NCBI RefSeq assembly: GCF_007830265.1
Contig: NZ_VLKE01000001.1
Span: forward strand, 3,782,001-3,846,000
Direction of reading: 5' to 3'
Source of the DNA: Micromonospora olivasterospora
GTDB lineage: Bacteria; Actinomycetota; Actinomycetes; Mycobacteriales; Micromonosporaceae
Length of the DNA: 64,000 nucleotides
The notes under the pieces were generated by a model. It made no database searches, was not told the origin of the DNA, and worked only from the letters and a program-made list of their open reading frames with translations. The position numbers and the translations under genes were made by a program. Numbering within the stretch: the first letter of the stretch is position 1; each line of letters opens with the position of its first letter. Below, one piece after another: positions 57,506-64,000 of this stretch.

Positions 57506-58015
57506 GTGGCCGACGAGCTTGTCCGGGTGTACGTGCCGGCGATCCTGCCCATGCTGGCCCGGCTGCGCGACGAGGGCCTGCCCGAGTCGGACGCGCACGC
57601 GGTCACCCCGTCCCTGCGCGAGTGGTACGCCGAGGGCGACGAGGAGGAGCTGGAGTACGTGGCGTTCACCCGCGCCGCCCAGGACGCCCTGCTCCTGCTC
57701 CGGGACGCCCCGGCGGCGCCCCGCCGGCGCGTGGTGGTCTCGGTGGACGTCCCCGCCTCGGCGCTGCGGCGCACTGACGACGTGCTGGGCTCCAGCGCCG
57801 TCCGCGTGGTGCGCCCGGTGCCGGTGGCGGCGGTCGCCGCGCTGCACCTCGACGGCGAGGACGCGGTCGGTGACGTGACCGCCGCCGCTGCCGTCGCCGC
57901 CGAGGCGCTGGCCGGCGACCCGGACGCGCAGTTCACGGTCGACAGCGCCGAGGACCACGAGCTGGAGTGGTACGACGTCACCGAGCTGGAGCAGCTGCTG
58001 CGCCTGGCACCATGA
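57506..58015 (+). CDS. Conserved hypothetical protein, DUF6912-like
   Basis: A 169-aa acidic soluble protein beginning [23 protein letters not shown]. The middle contains [15 protein letters not shown] and [22 protein letters not shown]. The end is [18 protein letters not shown]. The layout matches the actinobacterial family I recall as DUF6912, usually next to the Rv3235/HTH pair; no activity is known. GTG 57506 follows a GGGAGAG site. It is divergent from the HTH gene across a 200-bp gap. Confidence 0.75.
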   Translation: MADELVRVYVPAILPMLARLRDEGLPESDAHAVTPSLREWYAEGDEEELEYVAFTRAAQDALLLLRDAPAAPRRRVVVSVDVPASALRRTDDVLGSSAVRVVRPVPVAAVAALHLDGEDAVGDVTAAAAVAAEALAGDPDAQFTVDSAEDHELEWYDVTELEQLLRLAP

Positions 58016-58025
58016 CCGCCTCCCG

Positions 58026-58094
58026 CGATCTTGCACTTACTGCCCGGATAAGCCGGACAGATCGCCCAGATTGAGGGCCGAAACTGCAAGATCG
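58026..58094. repeat. Palindromic intergenic element, type 2
   Basis: CGATCTTGCA (58026-58035) and TGCAAGATCG (58085-58094) are perfect inverted repeats about 50 bp apart, with smaller inverted pieces between (CCGGATAAGCCGG). The element separates two converging genes. Similar GATCTTGCA palindromes are, from memory, common between genes of Micromonosporaceae. Confidence 0.6.
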
Positions 58095-58134
58095 GCGATG
58101 TCGTGGGCGGCTCGCGGAGCCGTGCAGGGGCGCG

Positions 58135-59435
58135 TCAGCGGGTCGCCGCCTCCTTCGGGGTCTCGTCGTCGCCGGGCCTCGGGCCGAGGGTGCGACCGAA
58201 CGCGATGAGCGCGGTGAGCGCCCCGACGAAGAGCACCCAGATGCCGTTGTCGATCCGGGACGTGCCGAGGGAGGTCTGCGCCACCGCGTCCGCCTCGCTC
58301 AGCGCGGCGGCCAGCTCGAGCAGGGATCGCCCGCCGACCCGGATGACGATCTCGGCGAGCAGCAGGAGCAGGCCCGGGCCGGCGCCGGCGAGCAGGTAGC
58401 CGGGCCAGCGCGGGGCCGGACCGGTCTCGTTCCGCCGCGCGGCCCGGCGCCGGGCCCAGGCCAGGTAGCCGAAGGCCATGAGCCCCGCGAGCAGGCCGGC
58501 GAGCAGGGACTCGGTGCGGGACACCCACTTGGCGGCGGTGACCATCGACTCCTGGGTGTCGCCGGCGCCGAACAGGTCGAACAGGGGGTCGCGGGCCTGG
58601 CTGAACGCCACCACGAAGACGAGCGCGGTGAGCGCGGCGGTGACCGCGGCCCCGGCCACCCGGGCGTTGCCCGCGCCGGCCACCGCGCCGCCGACGATCG
58701 CCGCGGCGGCGGTGGTGCCCGCGATGACGTTGGTGGTCGCGTTGTCGAAGTAGGTCAGGTTGATCGCGAGCGCGGCGCCGAGCCCGACCAGCAGGCCGGC
58801 GCCGACCGCGGCGACGAAGCGCAGGGTGACCCGGTCCATGCCGCGCCAGGCCAGCAGGTTGGTCACCGCCAGGGCGACCGCGCCGCCGGCCACCAGTGCC
58901 GCCGAGATCACCCCGGGGAGCGCGAAGGCGGAGAGGCTGACCGCGGTGGCCCCGGCCTCGGCGGAGTTGATCGCCGCCCGGGTCGACCAGAGCATCGCGG
59001 CCAGCCAGCCCACGGCCAGCAACGCGAGCACGACCGCCCCGGGGGCGCGCGCCGGCGCGGCAGCCGGACGCTCGCCGTCCGGCTCCGGCGCGTCGGCCGG
59101 GCCCACGGCCCGGTCGCCGGGCTCCGCCACGTCGGTGCGAGCGGTCCCGCCGGCCCGAGTGGTGGCCTCGCCAGCCGGAGCCGTCCCGCCGGTCCGCGCG
59201 GTGGCCTCGCCGGCGCGCGCGATAGCCTCGTCGGCCCGAGTGGTGGCCTCGCCAGCCGGAGCCGTCCCGCCGGTCCGCGCGGTGGCCTCGCCGGCGCGCG
59301 CGATAGCCTCGTCGGCCCGAGTGGTGGCCTCGCCGGCCCCGCAGCCTCGTCGACCGGCTCCGGCTCGGCGGCCGGGACGGTCGCCACCGACCGGTCCGGC
59401 TGCGCGGCGCTGGAGCTGCCGGGCTGGTTGCTCAT
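58135..59435 (-). CDS. Polytopic membrane protein, frameshifted near the N-terminus
   Basis: From about 59100 to the stop the frame encodes some seven to eight membrane helices (VVLALLAVGWLAAMLWST, VISAALVAGGAVALAVTNLLAW, LLAGLLAGLMAFGYLAWA and others), without a recognised family. The natural start ATG 59435, with GGGGAG upstream, gives SNQPGSSSAAQPDRSVATV in a different frame. The two join only if a one-base shift lies near 59340. Between them is a disordered Ala/Thr/Arg repeat. Sequencing error or mutation are both possible. Confidence 0.65.
59162..59323 (-). repeat. 81-bp tandem repeat in membrane-protein gene
   Basis: Two exact or nearly exact 81-bp units start at 59162 and 59243, with a partial third. 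They encode a 27-residue repeat of the kind GEATTRADEAIARAGEATA. The repeat borders the frameshift near 59340, so slippage or assembly error there is plausible. Confidence 0.8.
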
Positions 59436-60023
59436 GGTCTCCCCTTCGACGGGCGCCGGGCCGCACCGGCGCGGCCGGGCGGGCGGGCAGGTCACCGGCT
59501 ATTCAGGGTACGCGGCACCCCACCCCCGCCCGGCCACCGTCCCACCCGCCCCGCGCCCCGCCTCTACCGGCGCTCAGGAGGTTGACGGCCGTCAGGGAGA
59601 TCAACTCAACCGCCAACTCCAGGGTCACGCAGCGAGGGCGGGGGCGGGCGGGGGCGTAACTGTCGTTTCCGTGCGTGTCGATGTCTCCGGGGCGGGGTGG
59701 GGGGGGCGGCGAGAGTCGTAGGCGCCAGGGGTGCCGATGGATCGTAGGGTCGGTGGCTCGTCGGCCGATGGTCCTGCTGATGTGGCAGCAAGGATTCCGA
59801 CGGTCCGACGGGTGGCGCTCGGCGGAACGCCCCGGCCCTGACCGCCGGCGCAGGCCCGTGGCAGGGGTCGGGGCGGGGCGGGAGCGGGGCCGTCGCATGG
59901 AAGAATCTGGGCAGGTCCCGCCGCCGTGAGCGATCCACCCCGCGGCGCGCGGCACCGGCCGCTGTCCGGCAGGTGCCCGCGGGTCCGATTTCGCCACCGC
60001 CGTCGAGATCGCCAGGAGCCCTC
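59436..60023. other. Gene-free stretch before pruA
   Basis: About 590 bp without a supported gene; the open frames here are short or are shadows of pruA. It includes another G-rich patch near 59637-59712 and must hold the divergent promoters of the membrane-protein gene and pruA. No clear operator was identified. Confidence 0.5.
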
Positions 60024-61652
60024 ATGGACGCCGTGTTCTCCGTACCCGAGCCGCGTAACGAGCCGGTCCGCAACTACGAGCCCGGCAGCGCCGAGCGGGA
60101 GCGGCTCCAGCGGCGGCTGACCGAGCTGGCCGCCGAGCGCATCGACCTGCCAATGACCATCGCGGGCGAGCAGCGGATGGCCGCCGGTGAGTCGATCGAC
60201 GTGGTGCAGCCGCACAGGCACGCGCACGTGCTCGGCGTCACCGCGCACGCCACCCACGACGATGCTAGGGCCGCCGTCAAGGCCGCCAAGGACGCCGCCC
60301 CGATGTGGCGAGCGCTGCCGTTCGCCGAGCGGGCCGCCATCTTCCTGCGCGCCGCCGAACTGCTCTCCGGCCCGTGGCGGGACACCCTCAACGCCGCCAC
60401 CATGCTCGGCCAGTCGAAGACCGCGATCCAGGCCGAGATCGACTCGGCCTGCGAGCTGATCGACTTCCTCCGGTTCAACGTGCACTTCGCGCGGCGCCTG
60501 CTGGAGGAGCAGCCGCTCTCGTCGCCCGGGGTGTGGAACCGCTTCGACCACCGCCCGCTGGAGGGCTTCGTCTACGCCATCACCCCGTTCAACTTCACCG
60601 CCATCGCCGGCAACCTGCCCTCCGCGCCGGCGCTGCTCGGCAACACCGTGGTCTGGAAGCCGGGCCCGACCCAGCAGTTCGCCGCGCACTTCACGATGCG
60701 GCTGTTCGAGGCGGCCGGTCTGCCGCCCGGCGTGATCAACATGGTGACCGGGCGCGGCGAGGAGGTCTCCGACGTGGTGCTCGCCGACGCCGACCTCGCC
60801 GGCATCCACTTCACCGGCTCGACCAAGGTCTTCCAGCACCTGTGGCGGAGCGTGGGGGAGAACATCCACCGCTACCGGGGCTACCCCCGGCTGGTGGGCG
60901 AGACCGGCGGCAAGGACTTCGTCCTCGCGCACACCAGCGCGGACGTGGACGCCCTGCACACCGCGCTGATCCGCGGCGCGTACGAGTACCAGGGCCAGAA
61001 GTGCTCGGCCGCCTCCCGGGCGTACGTCCCGCGATCGATCTGGGAGGGCGGCCTGCGCGACCGGCTGGCCGCCACCACCGACTCGCTGACCTACGGCGAC
61101 GTCACCGACTTCCGCAACTTCGGGGGCGCGGTGATCGACGCCAGGGCGTTCGACCGGCACGCCGCGGCGCTGGAGCTGATCAACGGCGACGACGCCTGCA
61201 CCGTGCTGGCGGGCGGCACCGCCGACGACTCGGTCGGGTGGTTCGTCCGGCCGACCCTGTTCGAGTGCACCGACCCGGCCCACGAGACGTTCACCACGGA
61301 GTACTTCGGGCCGATCCTGGGCGTGCACGTCTTCGACGACGCCCGGTTCGACGAGGTCGTCGCCCAGGCGGAGGCGATCGCCCCGTACGCGCTGACCGGG
61401 TCGGTCTTCGCCACCGACCGGCGGGTGGTCGACGCGGTGGCCGAGAAGATGCGGTACGCGGCCGGCAACTTCTACGTCAACGACAAGCCGACCGGCGCGG
61501 TGGTCGGGCAGCAGCCGTTCGGCGGCGCCCGGGCCAGCGGCACCAACGACAAGGCCGGCTCCTGGCACAACCTGGTCCGCTGGATGTCCCCGCGGACGAT
61601 CAAGGAGACGTTCGTCCCACCGACCGACCACGCGTACCCGCACATGGCCTGA
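60024..61652 (+). CDS. pruA: L-glutamate gamma-semialdehyde dehydrogenase
   Basis: A 542-aa NAD-dependent aldehyde dehydrogenase that oxidises glutamate semialdehyde (pyrroline-5-carboxylate) to glutamate, the second step of proline breakdown. Motifs are AITPFNFTAIAGNLP, the NAD-loop HFTGSTKVF, general base E293 (LVGETGGKDF) and the nucleophile C327 (EYQGQKCSAASR). The C-terminal NDKPTGAVVGQQPFGGARASGTNDKAG is typical of the stand-alone class. No proline dehydrogenase gene lies next to it in the window. ATG 60024 follows CAGGAG. Confidence 0.95.
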   Translation: MDAVFSVPEPRNEPVRNYEPGSAERERLQRRLTELAAERIDLPMTIAGEQRMAAGESIDVVQPHRHAHVLGVTAHATHDDARAAVKAAKDAAPMWRALPFAERAAIFLRAAELLSGPWRDTLNAATMLGQSKTAIQAEIDSACELIDFLRFNVHFARRLLEEQPLSSPGVWNRFDHRPLEGFVYAITPFNFTAIAGNLPSAPALLGNTVVWKPGPTQQFAAHFTMRLFEAAGLPPGVINMVTGRGEEVSDVVLADADLAGIHFTGSTKVFQHLWRSVGENIHRYRGYPRLVGETGGKDFVLAHTSADVDALHTALIRGAYEYQGQKCSAASRAYVPRSIWEGGLRDRLAATTDSLTYGDVTDFRNFGGAVIDARAFDRHAAALELINGDDACTVLAGGTADDSVGWFVRPTLFECTDPAHETFTTEYFGPILGVHVFDDARFDEVVAQAEAIAPYALTGSVFATDRRVVDAVAEKMRYAAGNFYVNDKPTGAVVGQQPFGGARASGTNDKAGSWHNLVRWMSPRTIKETFVPPTDHAYPHMA

Positions 61653-61663
61653 GAGTGAGGAAC

Positions 61664-61686
61664 GGCCCCCTGCGCGGCAGGGGGCC
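61664..61686 (+). terminator. Terminator of pruA
   Basis: GGCCCCCTG (61664-61672) and CAGGGGGCC (61678-61686) make a perfect nine-base stem with a five-base loop shortly after the stop. Confidence 0.8.
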
Positions 61687-61813
61687 GCGCTCAACATCAA
61701 CACCCCGCTACCGGCCCTCAACGGACAGTCGTCCGCCGACAGTGCACATTGGAAGTCTCCAGGGTGGCGAAAACGGCAAATCCTGGACGCCGCGTCGGCA
61801 AAGTGGCAGCGTA

Positions 61814-62338
61814 ATGGGCATGGCGGAATCCGGAGTCAACCCCACCGCGGCGGCCCTTCTCGGGCTGCTCCACGAGGGGCCCATGACAGGCGGCCAACTG
61901 ATGGCCGCCGCCGAGCGCAGGCTCGCCCCGTATTGGTCGATGACCCGCAGCCAGGTCTACCGGGAGCTCCCGGTGCTGGCCGAGCGCGGTCTGGTGCGGA
62001 TGGGCAAGCCCGGCCCGCGGTCCAGCCAGCCGTACGCGATCACCGCAGCCGGGAAGCGGACGTTCTCCCGGTGGCTGGCCGAGGATCCGGGGCGGGACAC
62101 CATCCGCAACCCGATCGCCCTGCGGTTCGCCTTCGGCAACCTGCACTCGAGCAACCAGTTGCGCAACCTGCAGGCGACGGCCAACGATTACCACACGGAG
62201 GCCCTCGCCCGGGTGCGGGAGCAGGTGAAGAACGCCAAGAAGGAGGGCGAGACCTACGACGCCAGCGCGTTGGAGTTCGCCGTGGCGTACCACAAGGCCG
62301 CCCTCTCCTGGCTGAAGACCGCCCCGGTCGGCGGCTGA
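61814..62338 (+). CDS. PadR-family transcriptional regulator
   Basis: A 174-aa protein. The N-terminal winged helix has ALLGLLHEGPMTGGQLMAAAE and WSMTRSQVYRELPVLAERGLVRMG, a PadR signature, and YAITAAGKRTFSRWL forms the wing. The C-terminal Vir-like helical domain (about 100-174) mediates dimerisation. The target is unknown; it may act on itself or on pruA upstream. ATG 61814 has no ribosome site and may be leaderless; ATG 61820 is an alternative. Confidence 0.88.
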   Translation: MGMAESGVNPTAAALLGLLHEGPMTGGQLMAAAERRLAPYWSMTRSQVYRELPVLAERGLVRMGKPGPRSSQPYAITAAGKRTFSRWLAEDPGRDTIRNPIALRFAFGNLHSSNQLRNLQATANDYHTEALARVREQVKNAKKEGETYDASALEFAVAYHKAALSWLKTAPVGG

Positions 62339-62516
62339 CCTCCATCCCGTCGCGGCCGCCACCCCGCCACCGGGCCGCGACGGGGCCTCCCGCCGGGGCG
62401 GGCGGGCCGCAACCCCGCCCGCGCCCCGGCCGGCCGTTGCCCCGGGCCCTCGCCGGTCCCGGGGCTCTTTCGGCATCTCACCGCGGGGCTGGCAAGCCCG
62501 TCGCGCGCCCCGGCAG

Positions 62517-62522
62517 TACGCT
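62517..62522 (+). promoter_or_regulatory. Minus 10 element of prfB (TACGCT)
   Basis: TACGCT ends eight bases before the GTG start of prfB, and no ribosome site intervenes. This is the arrangement of leaderless actinobacterial transcripts. No convincing minus 35 was found. Confidence 0.45.
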
Positions 62523-62530
62523 TGTCTGTC

Positions 62531-63652
62531 GTGACCGCTGCCGATTACGCCGAACAGCTCAAGGACCTCGACGCCACCTTGCGCAACATCGAGGCCGTGC
62601 TCGACCTCGACAGGCTGCGCGAGGACAAGGCCCGCCTCGAGGAGCAGGCCTCCGCGCCGGACCTGTGGGACGACCAGGCCAAGGCGCAGCAGGTGACCTC
62701 GCAGCTGTCGTACGTCAACGGTGAGATCAACAAGCTGAGCGGCCTGCGCTCCCGGCTCGACGACGCCGGCGTGCTGCTGGAGCTGGCCGAGGCCGAGAAC
62801 GACCCCGGGGTGCTCGCCGAGGTCGAGTCGGAGATCGGTGGGCTCACCAAGGCCATCCAGGAGATGGAGGTCCGCACGCTGCTTTCCGGCGAGTACGACT
62901 CCCGGGAGGCGCTGGTGGCCATCCGCGCGGGTGCCGGCGGGGTGGACGCGGCCGACTTCGCCGAGATGCTGCTGCGGATGTACCTGCGCTGGGCGGAACG
63001 GCACGGCTACCCGACCGAGGTCTACGAAACCTCGTACGCGGAGGAGGCGGGCCTGAAGTCCGCCACGTTCACGGTGAAGGTCCCGTACGCCTACGGCACC
63101 CTCAGCGTCGAGTCGGGCACCCACCGGCTGGTCCGGATCAGCCCGTTCGACAACCAGGGCCGCCGGCAGACCAGCTTCGCCGGGGTGGAGGTGCTGCCGG
63201 TCGTCGAGCAGACCGACCACATCGACATTCCCGAGAACGAGATGCGCATCGACGTCTATCGGTCCTCGGGTCCGGGCGGGCAGAGCGTCAACACCACCGA
63301 CTCGGCGGTGCGGATCACCCACCTCCCGACCGGCATCGTGGTGACCTGCCAGAACGAGAAGTCCCAATTGCAGAACAAGGCGTCCGCGCTGCGGGTGCTC
63401 CAGGCCCGGCTGTTGGAGCGCAAGCGGCAGGAGGAGCAGGCCAAGCTGCAGGGCCTGAAGACCGAGGCCGCCGGCTCGTGGGGCGACCAGATGCGCTCGT
63501 ACGTCCTGCACCCGTATCAGATGGTGAAGGATCTGCGCACCGAGCAGGAGACAGGCAATCCGAGCGCGGTCTTCGACGGTGAGTTGGACAGTTTCATCGA
63601 GGCCGGTATCCGGTGGCGCAAGCAGCGGCAACTCTCCGGCGACGCAGCGTGA
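62531..63652 (+). CDS. prfB: Peptide chain release factor 2
   Basis: A 373-aa release factor that recognises UGA and UAA stop codons and triggers peptide release. The stop-codon-reading tripeptide SPF is in RISPFDNQ, and the catalytic GGQ is at residues 249-251 (SGPGGQSVN). The gene is open throughout: the programmed frameshift found near codon 25 in E. coli and many other bacteria is absent, as in other actinobacteria. I chose GTG 62531; a TTG three codons upstream is possible. ftsE follows, as in many actinobacterial genomes. Confidence 0.96.
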   Translation: MTAADYAEQLKDLDATLRNIEAVLDLDRLREDKARLEEQASAPDLWDDQAKAQQVTSQLSYVNGEINKLSGLRSRLDDAGVLLELAEAENDPGVLAEVESEIGGLTKAIQEMEVRTLLSGEYDSREALVAIRAGAGGVDAADFAEMLLRMYLRWAERHGYPTEVYETSYAEEAGLKSATFTVKVPYAYGTLSVESGTHRLVRISPFDNQGRRQTSFAGVEVLPVVEQTDHIDIPENEMRIDVYRSSGPGGQSVNTTDSAVRITHLPTGIVVTCQNEKSQLQNKASALRVLQARLLERKRQEEQAKLQGLKTEAAGSWGDQMRSYVLHPYQMVKDLRTEQETGNPSAVFDGELDSFIEAGIRWRKQRQLSGDAA

Positions 63653-63667
63653 TCGATCGAGGGCGGA

Positions 63668-63711
63668 GCGCGTCATCGATCTCCCGTCAACCGGCCATTT
63701 CGATGACGCGC
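63668..63711. terminator. Inverted repeat between prfB and ftsE
   Basis: GCGCGTCATCGA (63668-63679) and TCGATGACGCGC (63700-63711) form a perfect 12-bp stem with a 20-base loop, shortly after the prfB stop. The long loop makes it a weaker terminator than the others seen here; it could also be an operator. Confidence 0.55.
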
Positions 63712-63734
63712 CTCGCACCCATGGGGCGCGGCAC

Positions 63735-63762
63735 TTGGCTCATCGGTTACACCGCGTAGACT
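63735..63762 (+). promoter_or_regulatory. Promoter of ftsE
   Basis: TTGGCT (63735-63740) and TAGACT (63757-63762) are spaced by 16 bases. The GTG start follows eight bases after the minus 10, so the ftsE mRNA is probably leaderless. Confidence 0.6.
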
Positions 63763-63770
63763 CACCACCC

Positions 63771-64000
63771 GTGATTCAGCTTGAGCAAGTGACGAAGACG
63801 TACCCGAAGGCGTCCCGGCCTTCGCTCGACAACGTGTCCGTCTCGATCGAGAAGGGCGAGTTCGTCTTCTTCATCGGCCCATCCGGCTCCGGCAAGTCCA
63901 CCATCATCAAGCTGCTGCTGCACGAGGTCACCCCCAACAAGGGGCGCGTCATCGTGAACAGCAAGGACGTCACCTCGATGCGCTCGTGGAAGCGGCCGCA
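63771..64000 (+). CDS. ftsE: Cell-division ATP-binding protein FtsE (partial)
   Basis: The first 76 codons of an ABC ATPase are present, cut by the window edge. It opens with IQLEQVTKTYP and has the Walker A motif GPSGSGKST at residues 36-44, followed by IIKLLLHEVTPNKGRVIVNSKDV. FtsE with FtsX controls peptidoglycan hydrolases at the division site. The order prfB-ftsE supports the assignment; ftsX should follow outside the window. Confidence 0.9.
   Translation, partial: MIQLEQVTKTYPKASRPSLDNVSVSIEKGEFVFFIGPSGSGKSTIIKLLLHEVTPNKGRVIVNSKDVTSMRSWKRP

Overview
The window comes from a high-GC actinomycete, most likely a Micromonosporaceae member (Micromonospora-like). The signs are strong G/C at third codon positions, frequent GTG and TTG starts, apparent leaderless starts, actinobacterial families (MtrAB-LpqB, an Rv3235-like protein, Trm112 beside manB, a SIS-type isomerase), and a housekeeping order that follows the Mycobacterium tuberculosis Rv3257-Rv3235 neighbourhood (from memory; no database was searched).

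Region 1 (1-3.1 kb) is a nest of insertion sequences. An intact 1,537-bp IS4-family element, with inverted repeats and a 10-bp target duplication, splits an IS21-type istA gene, which itself abuts a truncated IS5-type transposase.

Region 2 (3.29-28.30 kb, minus strand) is one uninterrupted reading frame of 8,335 codons. Its N-terminus resembles the WXG100-like/CpnT-type head of actinobacterial type VII-associated toxin-like proteins. A papain-fold (Tox-PL-like) domain with a visible Cys-His-Asp trio follows. The rest is almost entirely WD40 blades: I count 97, arranged as thirteen sets of seven plus a final set of six, i.e. 14 tandem propellers. Two copies of a module of about 960 residues interrupt the propellers; the copies are about 99.8 percent identical at DNA level and lie 8,415 bp apart. 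The chain ends in a short acidic repeat tail. This is the outstanding object in the window.

Region 3 (28.35-32.1 kb) is largely decayed: two doubtful small ORFs upstream of the giant gene, a remnant of a replication-relaxation-type protein, the C-terminal half of a flavoprotein, and a fragment of endonuclease V. Among them stands an intact Clp-N-domain/HTH protein preceded by two palindromic operators.

Region 4 (32.2-64 kb) is core chromosome. It holds mannose-phosphate metabolism (manB, SIS isomerase, manA) with a Trm112-like protein and a cation diffusion facilitator; ahcY with a structured leader; the iron-uptake operon efeUOB behind a possible iron box; mtrA-mtrB-lpqB; a comF-like gene broken by a frameshift; the hibernation factor gene hpf; two coupled double-GNAT acetyltransferases; secA; an Rv3235-like protein, a BldC/excisionase-like HTH and a DUF6912-like protein; a membrane protein with a frameshift; pruA; a PadR regulator; prfB; and the start of ftsE. 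Strong hairpin terminators or inverted repeats lie at several gene ends, and two palindromic intergenic elements flank the secA-DUF6912 segment.

Three otherwise conventional genes (33.3, 49.7 and 59.3 kb) carry a single frame disruption in GC-rich sequence, so sequencing indels should be excluded before calling them pseudogenes.
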